Below, piece after piece: positions 19,888-30,495 of a DNA stretch of 64,000 nt. Location: assembly GCA_025890175.1 (NCBI GenBank), contig JANPYM010000013.1, forward strand, positions 1,070,777 through 1,134,776. Reading direction: 5' to 3'. The notes beneath the pieces are model-generated. The model saw nothing but the letters and a program-made list of their open reading frames with translations. It did not search any database and had not been told where the DNA came from. Origin of the DNA: Ciborinia camelliae (lineage: Eukaryota > Ascomycota > Leotiomycetes > Helotiales > Sclerotiniaceae). Numbering within the stretch: the first letter of the stretch is position 1; every line of letters starts with the position of its first letter. Made by a program: the position numbers and the translations under genes.

Positions 19888-22141
19888 TTAATGCATAATC
19901 ACCGCCACATGGTCGTCCATATAAGCACTAATATCACCCAAAAAACAAGCCGCCAAAATACTCACAGCTCCAAACGCAGTGCTTGCATAATATACATAGA
20001 CATAAGATTCAGCATATGCATCCTGCCCCGCGATCACCACCATCTCGTACGCGGTTTCATTCCCAGCGATACCCGGAATCGTCTTGAGCAACGATAGGAC
20101 AGAGCTAGCTGTGTATTTGATGGCTTCTCCTATAAGAGTTTTGTTTGTAATATTAAGTTCTCGAGCCATAACCCCTCCAATATGGAGAATGGCAGCGGGA
20201 GCAAATTTGTTTACGAAGATGTTGTAGTAGACACAATAGCCTATACTGCCACCAAGTACGCGAATGGAGAGGGTAAGGGCGGCAATGGTTGCGATTAAGT
20301 CATCGGGGCAGATGATTGTAGTTATTATCGAAGCTGGTACTACGATTCCACCAATTCCCAGTCCAGCGATGATGAGAAGAGCCCAAAGTGTGGAAAGGTT
20401 GTGTCTGTTGGCGCATGCAATCGAACCACATCCTACAAAATATATCGATTAGCGAGATTCGAGTTGGAATCGCCTCGTCGCCCCGCCTCCCTTCTCTCTT
20501 CCCCTTCTAAGAATTACATACCAGCTGTCATAAACACTGAACTTGCGATCATCAATTCCTTATTTCTTCCTCGAAGCACGCTAAGTAACCACAATACAAT
20601 ACATGCACCGGCTAGGATTGAGAAGCCAACGGGTAGTCCTCTAACACCCACACCAATAGGATCATGACCATATACGTTGTGAGCCTGATTTGGCCAGAAC
20701 ATAATAATGCTAAACTATACAATAAGGAGTTAGTAGTTGTTCTATAAAGAAATTCTTTTGACGGAAAATGAAATGGTTGTATTTACGAAATTGGCACCAG
20801 ATATGAAGGTTATGACAAGCGTCAAGATCAAAGTTCTAGGGGCTTGTTTCAAACGAGACGGGAACATGGGATACTTCGCTCCATATACCTCCCAAAAACA
20901 GAAAGCAGCCAGAAAGGCGGCGCCTATAAGTAAAGGTACAAGGACGTGTGCTGAGGTCCACTCGTACTGATGACCACCCCATTGCATACCAGCCATAAAT
21001 AAGATCATTCCTGATATGCTCAAAAACCCTCCAACAAAGTCAATTCGTTGTATGACTTCTCTGTTGGATAGACCCATGGAGTTAACTCGGGGAGGGGGGA
21101 AATAGAATACAAGAGTCAAGACAAAACCGATTAAGGACCATATTCCACATAGAAAACCGCACCAACGCCATCCTGCACGTGAGGCGATGAGCTGGCCCCA
21201 CATTACGGAGGGGCAGAATGGAATGAGGGTGAAAACGAGGATGGCAATATATTTTCCACGTTTCGAGGTAGGTGCTAACTCAGATGTTGCTGCTAAAGCT
21301 GTGAGCCTAGTTATTGTAAGCTTGCCCGTTCTGAACGCCTCTCGTATACTACAAACAAATGTGGTTCGAAGACTTACTCATTGATACCAGCTGCAACGCC
21401 CGCAATAGCCATCCCCCCTGCGTCTCCGTGTCAGCTTAGGGACAATACAATTCTCCCACGTAATATTGAGGACTTACCAATGAATATGTTCATAGTATGA
21501 GCAGTTGAACACACGATCATGCCGATGATATTCATAATTGCTCCCAGAAGTGCGACATAACGGCGCCCGAGGATATCAGAGAGACTTCCGACAAACGGAC
21601 AAACTCCCGCTAGAGCAAGGAGATGTGCAAGGATAAACCATATCCACCTATATATCTCTGATTAGGCTTGTATCAAATAGCTAAGGTATCTAGAAAGATG
21701 TATATAGGCCTTGAATGTAGATACCGAAAGTACTTACCGATCGAGACCCCCAATTTCGGAATAGATATAGGATGGAATTGCACCTAAGCTCATGAGTTTA
21801 GCTTTCGCTTTTCAAGTGGCATTTACAGAACTTACCGAAAATATAAACTGGAATCTGCGATCCGGTCCACAGGAAGGCCATGGAGACGAAACTCATAAAG
21901 CGTCGAAAAGACATCTATGCGCCATCAATAAGCCGACGGACGTTTTCTTAAGGAATGAACATACTTTAGGTTCGTGATCATGATCCTCTTCATCGCAATA
22001 TGTTCGTAGACCATTTTTCTCATCATCGTTGCTGTGATCTTGTCTTTCATCATGTGTTTCTACATGCTCAGCTTTCTCCTGTGGAGCGGCCTTTTCCATG
22101 GCATCACTGTTATCGGATGGAGGAGTAGACAATTTAGTCAT
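19888..22141 (-). CDS. MFS exporter, trichothecene efflux pump (TRI12)-like
   Basis: Eight exons (21965-22141, 21836-21914, 21738-21783, 21478-21657 adjusted to 21478-21647, 21378-21417, 20787-21306, 20522-20714, 19888-20432) give 589 residues; phases close perfectly. The N-terminus is a hydrophilic, acid- and His-rich stretch (MTKLSTPPSDNSD...). Then follow about 14 hydrophobic segments. Diagnostic parts: MAFLWTGSQIPVYIFGAIPS, IGGLDRWIWFILAHLLAL, VGSLSDILGRRYVALLGA (MFS motif A), AGVAAGINELTALAATSELA, SKRGKYIAILVF, MWGQLIASRAGWRWCGF, and MFWPNQAHNVYGHDPIGVG. This is the PF06609 TRI12 pattern: proton-coupled export of toxins or xenobiotics at the plasma membrane. The ATG at 22141 is used; an upstream TTG is not. 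It is the only intact gene between an oxidoreductase pseudogene and a P450 pseudogene. Confidence 0.92.
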
Positions 22142-23174
22142 TATGAACAATTCAGGTGTATTGAAACTGATTTCACTCGGGATTTGATTGTCCAGGAAGA
22201 TATGGGGAGATTGAAGAAGGACGTTGGAATTGATATGGATGGCCCCGAGAATAGATGGATGGATGAATCGGGACTGGAATTAGAGAAGTTGAAATAGCGT
22301 GTTGATCGAGGTGTTACCTATGTTGAGGGGAAGGAGAGAAGGCTTTTAGATTGTAAGACAGCAAAGAATTTGATAGGCTGGAAAGTGAATGGAAGAAGGA
22401 TTATTACCCAATGGTCCCGAGTTCATGCCAATCCAATCCATGAGAGATGAGATTGAACACATCCGTGGTATGTAGTATCTACCAGTGTGCATACTTCAGA
22501 CGACCGATGTGTAACGCAGGACCATCCACACAACTGTAGATCTTGACATCTTGGCAGCATAGAAACTTGCCTGTGGTTAATTCTCTCCACTGGAGAGTCA
22601 CACATGGTTGTTCACATTTCATTTTAACCAACCATCCATCCGTCCATCCATCCCGAAATCTCTAAAGAAGGATCTGAACCATTTAATTGGATCTATTCAT
22701 TGACGCGTGTGCCATCTGATGAATTGAGCTTCACAAGGAGAGGGGGTGATTGTAGTACCTTATCCATGGATAAATGAAATTTGGAAAATGGGTCCTTGGT
22801 ATTGCAAGACTTTATAACGTACGGATCAAATATTATATGTGTCAAGTGTTAAGTTAGATATCACCTGGGCATAGGTACTAGGTAGGTACCTATTATATGT
22901 CGTGTTCAAGAGAGAACAGATATGCTCAAATCGCCAAGACTTTATATTATGTAATCTCTCATCTCAATCAGCGCTCTCCAGCTCAGTCCGCATTGAACTT
23001 TCCAAGGTTACCCCGCATCCGCATCCGCGTATCAACTGCTAGGTAGGTAGGTACAGGTAAAACATAACATGAAAAACCTTGGAAGATCCATGGGAACGTA
23101 TGACCTCCAAACCAGCTTCTTGCATCGCCGGCTGTAACGTGGCGAAACAGGTTGTCATGGGCCCTTGAGATGAT
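22142..23174. other. Spacer upstream of the exporter gene
   Basis: No gene supported. Contains GATGGATGGATGAATC (22252-22270), ATCCATCCGTCCATCC (22630) and TAGGTACTAGGTAGGTACC words (22870-22895, 23040). Confidence 0.4.
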
Positions 23175-23435
23175 TTATTGGATTTCTTTGAAGTGTGTAT
23201 CAGCTAAGATATTTTCCAGTTCGTGGAGGGACAAGTTTACAAAAACTGCGCCAGCTATGAATGACGAGATACCCAAGCCAAGCATTTGTCCTTTGGTTAT
23301 CGTGAGTGTATCTTGTGGCTTATATTTGCAATCTATGTGATACTTGACGAATACCCAATACAATAAAGATGGACTGTATAAACAACCTGATGGGGATCTA
23401 GTGTTCACTGGATCACGGATTAAAGATGTTTGCAA
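23175..23435 (-). pseudogene. Possible inverted N-terminal cytochrome P450 fragment
   Basis: This minus-strand open segment reads LLYWVFVKYHIDCKYKPQ, KGQMLGLGISSF and LHELENILADTHFKEIQ, then stops. It resembles the N-terminal part of CYP52/CYP539-type P450s: membrane anchor end, x-GCKPP, ILGLD, and the ENIKAILATxFKDF motif. It lies head-to-head with the plus-strand P450 remnants that follow. The resemblance is loose and rests on spacing of short motifs. Confidence 0.35.
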
Positions 23436-23539
23436 CCAACTACCGAGACCAATACCGAGAAGGACTTCATAGCCATAGATGTTCGCATTTAACGTGGTTG
23501 GAATCGTTTGACCGCTCTCTTTTGGGTTTGAGCATTGCT

Positions 23540-24130
23540 TCTCAACTTGGACCCATTCGATGGTCTCTTTACTTCGATCATTGGCGAAAAGAAGGTTGTG
23601 CTAATATCCACGCGCTCATTGACAAACGTGTGTCCTAGTCTTAGAGAACCTTAGCAGCGTAAACCGGATAAAGAAACTAGGTAATCCCACAAGAGATGTT
23701 CTTCTAGAAGAGGTTGCCAAGATGTCACAAGATCCATACGAACTCCGTATGCATATAATTGAGGTCTTCTCTCAGGCTCGAGGCACAGTTGCTATCGCTT
23801 TCGGAGATTTTATATTTGAACTTGCTCGCCATCCCGAAGAACAGAAGAAACTGAAGAGGGGTTCCATGACATCAACCCTAGTCAAGCATTGACGTCGAAT
23901 TCCTCCGATCATGCCCAAAGTGCAATGCTAAACCTGTACAAATTGCAAAGGGACCCAGAAATACGAGTAATTTTTAGGAGGTATCATGATGTGCCCTGCT
24001 CAGAACCAAGTTTTGATTCAACTGTCCTATCTTCTGGTCAGATTCACACAAGAAATTCAACTCATTAAGAATAGGAAGGTCTTTGAATACTTTGAACGAG
24101 TTAATATGGCCGTGGAAAGATGCCAATATC
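23540..24130 (+). pseudogene. Cytochrome P450 pseudogene (CYP52/CYP539-like remnants)
   Basis: Separated in-frame islands follow P450 order on the plus strand. WRKEGCANIHALIDKRV (about 23581-23632) matches the FRRACxxVHxFVDxxV helix. TRDVLLEEVAKMSQDPYEL, MHIIEVFSQARGTVAIAFG and FELARHPEEQKKLKR (23690-23860) match the segment before and including the I-helix (AGRDTTA is degraded to QARGTVA). LGGIMMCPAQNQVLIQLSYL then LVRFTQE (23973-24055) is the haem loop with the cysteine retained (normally FGGGPRxCPGQ). The K-helix ExxR region between the islands is deleted and stops interrupt all frames, so this cannot encode a working enzyme. Confidence 0.8.
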
Positions 24131-24693
24131 GCTGTCAAACATGCTAAATAAATTCAGAGAATGCCACACAAAAGTATCGACTAGTCCGGGCCAGCAGATT
24201 AGATTGGAGAATCCTCAATATTAGAACTATAATCTTAGAATATATTTGAATATTCCACATATCAAACCTATCCATGGCCCCTATCAGATTGAATATGCAA
24301 AACAGACATAATCTGTAGAATGAATTCAGTATATCAAACGGTTTCATTGTTGAATTCAATTTAGACTATTGAAAGCCCTATTGCCACGCAGGCTAGTATT
24401 TTACCTTCGCACAAATCAAGGCGATTGGAAAGGCAATTTGGCGTTGACTTCTAGTCTGAAATAACGAGGGCTTCGGAAAAGGGGAGGATATGGGAACGTC
24501 AGTCTAAATATGCTTCCCATTTCTTTCTGTTGGACGTAGTAGGTGGAAGGTATTTGCAAAGATCAGTACACATGCAGACCCCAAGATATGGACAAAAACA
24601 AAATTAATGCCGAATTGCAGTGTTTGTCTATTGCTCCAAGATCTAATTTTTATTTAAGAAGATACAAGTGCAAGGAGTGAAATGATTTATGAT
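24131..24693. other. Spacer, no gene seen
   Basis: A/T-moderate sequence between P450 remnant and the stop codon of the adenylosuccinate synthetase gene; nothing recognisable. Confidence 0.4.
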
Positions 24694-26502
24694 CTATTTG
24701 GTGATCATGTCATCTCTCGATGGCCCTGTGGTATTTATATTAGAGATCTGAGTGTCAGGAGATTAACAGAAAGAAAAATACTCACCAACACCAATGAACT
24801 TAATTGGAACGCCAACTTCCTTTTCAATGAACTCGCAGTATTGACGACATGCTGGTGGAAGATCGTAGTAGCTACGGCAACCAGTGGTTGGCTCATTCCA
24901 ACCTGGCAATGTAACATACTCTGGCTCAAGTGTCTCTAGTCTTTCGAGATCGGCAGGGAATGATTCCAATCTCTCGCCCGTAGCAGGATCATTGTATGCG
25001 ACGGCAACCTTGATTTCGGAGAAAGAATCAAGAATGTCGAGTTTTGTGAGGTTGATGGCAGTGTAACTGTTGATAGCCGTCGAATACTTGACCACAACTA
25101 GATCCAGCCATCCACATCTTCTCCGACGACCAGTTGTTACACCAAATTCCCTACCAACTTCTTGTAAAGTGTTACCAACCTTTCCTAGATCTTCTGTTGG
25201 GAATGGACCGCCGCCAACACGTGTAGTATAGGCTTTGACCACTCCGTAAATGTTCTTGACTTTTCTTGGGTTCAAGCCGCTGAGACCAGTGAAGATACCA
25301 CCAAGACCTGTGTTTGAGCTCGTTACGAAAGGATATGTGCCAGCATCGATGTCCAACATAATAGCATTTGCGCCCTCAATTAGCATAGGCGCGTTAGATT
25401 TCTGCGCATCGACGAGCAGAGGGAGTTGGTCAACAACCATATCAGCCAATTCAGCTCTGTAGGTCTGGAAAAGAAGTCAACAAAGGTATGACTAAATGAG
25501 GTCATAAGGAATACCTTGAATCTAGTAAGCTCTTCCTCGACGTCATACTGCAACAAGTCTCCGAATCTCTTCTTAGCGCCAGCAGCCATATTTCGAACTT
25601 TCTCTTCAAAGAAACTTTCCCGGAAGATATCAGCAACTCTAACGCCACTTCTGGCCATTTTTGTCGAGTAACAAGGACCAATTCCTAGAATTCATTAGAA
25701 AAAAGGCAACTTAAATATAGACTCAATGTTGTATTACCTTTACCGGTAGTACCAATTTTACCACCGCCGAGTTCAGCCTCTTCGAGTCCGTCCAACTTCT
25801 GATGGAGGTCAAGAACGACACTGTAATTGATCGTCAGGTATGTCCAATCATCTCAGAAAATGTAAAATGTAAAACCTACTGGCATCTGTCACTGATCAAC
25901 AGTCTATCCCTGGCCGATGGAATCTTGTCCTCAATAGCGGCAAGCTCTTTGAGAAGGCCGGGAATATGGACCACGCATCCACTTCCTACAAGGTTCTGAC
26001 ATGCCGGATTGAGGAGACCGCTAGGTAAAATGTGAAAGTCGCTGTTCGAAATCTCTCAGCCGATGTCCAGAATAACTTCGAACCAAGTTCTCAGGAGAAC
26101 AGGTTCACCGAATAGACTCACTATGTCACTCCATTCACCACAATTGTATGTCTGATATCGTCAGTAATGTGTTGCTTCGGTGTCTTTCATCGCATCAATT
26201 TACCCTGCGTTGTTTCCGCCCTGCATTTTTATCACATGTTAGTCACATATTGCTTGAGGATTTGATAGAAAATAGCGGTAAACTTACCTGTGCACGACAG
26301 CATAATCTCAGTTCCTCGCTGCAGAGGACATCGACAAGTTTTCCCTAATCCACCTTCAGTTAAGTTCTTTGACATGGAGCCTCTTCAACTCAATGCGCTA
26401 TACCTTTCCCTCGTCGCCCTACACTCGCACATTAGTATTTTATCCCCACAGATCTTCGCAGAATGCACGCACCCATTGAGCACCAAGTACAACTGTCGCC
26501 AT
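24694..26502 (-). CDS. ADE12: Adenylosuccinate synthetase
   Basis: Ten exons: 26473-26502, 26404-26418, 26288-26344, 26204-26220, 26122-26151, 25880-26041, 25738-25820, 25515-25684, 24786-25464, 24694-24725. Together they give 424 residues, the normal fungal length. The enzyme condenses IMP and aspartate with GTP, the first committed step to AMP. Splicing rebuilds [22 protein letters not shown] (the GDEGKGK P-loop), [63 protein letters not shown], then [19 protein letters not shown] and [13 protein letters not shown], ending [11 protein letters not shown]. Exon 2 is only 15 nt and exon 4 only 17 nt. All nine introns are GT-AG and 50-80 nt. Divergent from UreG; two TGAGTCA sites lie about 315-330 bp upstream. 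Confidence 0.96.
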
Positions 26503-27237
26503 CTTTATATTTGTTCGATTTCCTTAATTTAGTCGTGGGATGCTAGAATTCAATGCAATTGCGTCCAAGTCGAAGGTTTGGATCAATTTAGCAAAGCAAC
26601 AAATAGATCTTCGTTTCCTCGAAATGAATTTGTATGCCTATGATCTGTTAGAAGACTCTCCCGCACTCTGTGTGTAAAGTTATGTGGAGACGGAACGCAC
26701 CTTAAGGGAACAGAAATTAAATGATGGGACACGGTGGGGTTTATATATCGCGACGGCCATTCAATATTCCGCTAATTTGGCGGGGCATTTTCTATTTTTC
26801 ATCAGGCTTGTGACATTGAGTCAATTGAGTCATTGTGTCACGTGAAATGAAGCAATTCTTCCGACATTGCTGATCGACACTATATACATAGGTAGATATA
26901 CACATAGTAGACACTTTAGATATGGGGAACAGATGTGGTTATCTAGGTACCTAGGTACTTATATGTTGTTTATACAGCCTGCCCAGATGGAGGAACGTTG
27001 ATGTTACAACTTTTAGAAGTATCCTTAGGTACCGGTATTATTAACGTGACAAGCGAGAGGGGCTAAGACAAGAGAAAGATTATTACAGGCTGATTTCGAA
27101 GATCACTGGAAAATTCTTGTTTGTTGAGAATACCTACTACCTAGGTATGATAAGTGGATTGTTACTTGTTACATTTAACAGCTTGTGATCTACATACTTC
27201 ATTTTATTCTGATATTCATCCATATAACAACCTCATC
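26503..27237. promoter_or_regulatory. Divergent promoter region ADE12 / UreG
   Basis: 735 bp between opposite starts. TGAGTCA occurs twice, at 26817-26823 and 26826-26832, and CACGTG at 26839-26844. TGA(G/C)TCA is the binding site of Gcn4/CPC1-type bZIP activators, and yeast purine genes including ADE12 are under Gcn4/Bas1 control (established knowledge); CACGTG is a bHLH E-box. A TATATAT run at 26740 lies closer to ADE12. TAGGTACCTAGGTACT (26944) and ACCTAGGTATG (27142) words lie on the UreG side. Confidence 0.6.
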
Positions 27238-28235
27238 ATGTCTCATTCTCACGATGGAGGTCCATCCCACTCTCACGATCACCCCGCTGGTGACCATGGA
27301 CACACACATGAGATTCTTGATGGACCAGGTAGTTACATGGGTCGAGAGATGCCAATCATAGAGGGTAGAAACTGGTCTGAAAGAGCTTTTACTGTTGGTA
27401 TTGGAGGGTACGTGTTTCTGACTCCCGTATTCGTGATATTCTTACTTTTCTCCATGAGCTGGAGGGGTAAATCACGTGATGTCCCCGAGCTTTCATCTTG
27501 CTCTCGGGTACTCATTCATAAATATCTTAATCTTGTCATTTACTTAGTTGTGATTCGGGGAGTCATCGTGAATTATGCATTTGCTGACAACGGTCCAGAC
27601 CTGTAGGCTCAGGCAAAACAGCGTTGATGTTAGCTCTCTGCAATGCCCTCAGAGAAAAGTACTCAATTGCCGCCGTTACCAATGATATTTTTACCCGGGA
27701 AGATGCCGAGTTCCTCACAAAACACAAGGCCCTTCCCGCATCCCGTATCCGCGCCATTGAAACCGGCGGATGTCCTCATGCTGCTGTACGTGAAGATATC
27801 TCCGCCAACCTTGCTGCGCTCGAAGATTTGCACCGTGAATTCACTTCCGACATTTTACTCATTGAATCTGGAGGCGACAACTTGGCGGCGAATTATTCTA
27901 GAGAGTTGGCGGATTACATCATCTACGTAATTGATGTCAGTGGAGGTGACAAGATTCCCAGGAAAGGAGGTCCAGGAATTACGCAGAGTGACCTATTGGT
28001 AGTGAACAAGACAGATTTGGCCCAAGCCGTGGGTGCAGATTTGGATGTAATGGATAGGGACGCGAGAAAGATGAGAGAAGGAGGCCCAACTGTTTTTGCC
28101 CAGGTCAAGGGAGGAGTCGGAATGGAGCATATTGTGGGCTTGATTGAGAGCGCATGGAAGGGTAGTGGTGCAGAGAGAGTCAGCAAAGAAAGGGGTGGCC
28201 CAAAAGCCACGGAGGGGTTGGAACAACTAAAGTAG
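27238..28235 (+). CDS. ureG: Urease accessory GTPase UreG
   Basis: Two exons (27238-27407, 27599-28235) separated by a 191-bp intron give 268 residues. The N-terminus is His-rich ([20 protein letters not shown]), a nickel-binding feature common in eukaryotic UreG. The intron falls inside the P-loop and its removal gives [11 protein letters not shown] (56-66). Further G motifs: [29 protein letters not shown], and [13 protein letters not shown]. UreG hydrolyses GTP to load Ni into urease with UreD and UreF. The first ATG after the leader (27238) is chosen. The C-terminus ends normally; the gene is convergent with UTP7, with 274 bp between stops. Confidence 0.95.
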
Positions 28236-28509
28236 CGGGAGGCTATATGCACTCCGAACTAAGATTGAAAGTCTTATCCTACTCAAAATAAACGTAGCTA
28301 TTCATTTGCCACGGGCGAAGACCCCATGTTCTAACAGAATACAGATCTTATTATTTAACAACTGAACCGCCTCACTTTTCAGTTCAAGTAATTTATGACG
28401 CCTCGGAAATGCCTTCAAACGCCAAGCGCCATAGAGTTTTCCCATGACTGCACTATGCCTCGAAGCGCCTTGCAGTGTATGATTTCAACAATAACGCCCA
28501 AAAATTATT

Positions 28510-30221
28510 CTAAGCACTTTTCTTCGCAAAACGACCAAGAGCTGGTCCAAGTTCCTCCTCAGTTGTTTTTAGCCTATTCTTCTCCCTTTGCATCTGACTC
28601 TTTCTCAACTCTTCGATCCTATCCCTCTGCTCATCGATTATACCTCTGGAGCTCTTCTTTCTTAAATACTTCCTCAAGCTACTGTTCTTTCCTCTGCCCC
28701 TATTCTTGATTTTCGCCATTGGATCTTCGGGCTTTTTATCGAGATCTTTCTCGGACTTTCTCTGCTCATCCGATCTAAGATCGAGATTACCAATATAGTT
28801 GGGGTCTAGTGAGATCATTTCCAGTTGAAGCTTATTGAGTAACGACTTCACTTCAGCTTCTTGTCGTTGTTTGGTGGTCTCGAATGGATTAACTTCTAGA
28901 GCATCAAAGTTGGCTTCTCCAGCACCTGGAACCAATACTGACGAGAATCCGGAGTCATGTGAAGTTCCCAACACATCCTCAAATGGACACCAACGAACTC
29001 GCTCAATTCGCTTTCCCTCACCACCCCAAGCCATGTACGGGCTTTGTATCTTCTCCTGTTCTAGGGAGCTTTTGGAGAAAAGACCTCGCCATATTGAAAT
29101 TTGGGTGCCCCACCCGACAGCTGTCAATCCTCGATCGGATATAGCAACCGATGAGGCTGGCTGTCGTGTGAAATAGCTATTGACTTCCTTGAACATACGA
29201 ACATCCCAGACAGACATCTTCATGTCTTGCCCAGTAGAGACCATGTATCTACCTTCTCTATCTACAGCCAATGATCGTACTGGACCACGATGTGCCAAAA
29301 GCTTGACTAGTGGTGTAGTGGAATTAGGTGACCATAATGTGACTGTTCCATTCTGGTGGCCCATATGAAGGATGGCATTCCGAGGGTTTTGTGTCAGAGA
29401 GGTAGGCGATCCTAATTTCGTGGGCATTTCCATTACCATTTGACCCGTTGAGACGTCTTGGTATTTTAAGTGTCCCGCATTGCCCTAGAAGAGAGTTAGA
29501 TATGCCACAGTTGAAAGAGCAAATTGTTACATACCACAGTAGCCAGAAGGTAGTGGTAAGGAAGGAACTCCATATTCGTAACCTCAATATGTTTCTTCAA
29601 ACAGTGCAGTTCCACTCCCGCCCCATCATATACATAAACATATTTCTTTTGCGCCACAGCAAATAACTGGCTGTTGTGCAGCCATTTTGCATCTCTCACA
29701 GTTTCTCCAAGCTGTAGTTCACAGCCCAATTTTCCTTCTCTCCAGTCCATTGTCGCGACATGGCCTTTTCTGCCGGCCAACAGGAGGTCCTTGCCATTCC
29801 TTGTATAGTCACACACATATGGCCCTAATTGATCCAACTTAAGTTCGAACCCTTTTTTTGCTGTTTCGAGTGGTACGCTTTGTTTGATTTCATCTTGTCG
29901 TACTTTGTAGGTTCGTTCCAGTTCATTTTCCGGTTCTAAAAATCCTCCTTCGTTTTCAAGAAGGATCTCAGCATCCTTTGCTCTGAGTACCGCGGTTTTA
30001 TTTCGAGCCTCAAGCTTTTTAAGATTCCCTCTCAGTTTTTTATCCTTGATCGAGTGTATGGGAATCTTTCCTCCTCTGCCGTATGCTTTATTAGCTTCCT
30101 TGCGACGGCGAAGCTGTGATTGCGACTCGGATTCCGTGGTGGCTAGCTCTGTCCTCGCTCGTTTGATTGGTACCGATCCATTGAAATGGGACTTATCTGT
30201 CAACTCCATTGTATGTGCCAT
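28510..30221 (-). CDS. UTP7: WD40 SSU-processome protein UTP7 (WDR46/BING4)
   Basis: Two exons (29535-30221, 28510-29484; 50-bp intron) give 553 residues, essentially the length of yeast Utp7. The splice joins LLATV|GNAGHLKYQDVSTG. The basic N-terminal region (RRRKEANKAYGRGGKIPIHS) precedes a seven-blade propeller: FELKLDQLGPYVCDYTRNG, ATMDWREGKL, GHQNGTVTLWSPN, LAHRGPVRSLAVDREG, MKMSVWDVRMFKEV, AISDRGLTAVGWGTQISIW. The C-terminus has the BING4 tail with a QEAEVKSLLNKLQLEMISLD helix and a highly basic end. Utp7 is a nucleolar component of the small-subunit processome that assembles on U3 snoRNA and pre-18S rRNA. Start is the first ATG (30221). Confidence 0.95.
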
Positions 30222-30495
30222 GTTGAGATAAGAAGTTGGTTTTGGTCGAGGGGATTGACAGTATTGGGATTGTTCAAGGGCGCGCAAATATTTGTGACTT
30301 AGAACTTTTTATGCCAAGACTCTCACGATAAGCGATAAGAACTTAGCGCACACAAAAATCCAATCCCCACGTTAAAACATTTCGATCCAAATTCAAATTA
30401 ATTCGATTTGTTAAGTTGAAAATTGGACATTTGAATTTTCCATTTCCAACCTGGCTTCCATTCCTTTCAGATTCAAAACCGGAGGCAACGGTAAT
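30222..30495. promoter_or_regulatory. Shared 274-bp divergent promoter UTP7 / TSR1
   Basis: The two start codons are 274 bases apart and point away from each other. The spacer has two GATAAG words (CGATAAGCGATAAG, about 30329-30342) and an AATTCAAATTAATTCG A/T-rich centre. No TATA box is obvious. Because both products serve 40S biogenesis, a common regulatory unit is plausible. Confidence 0.5.
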
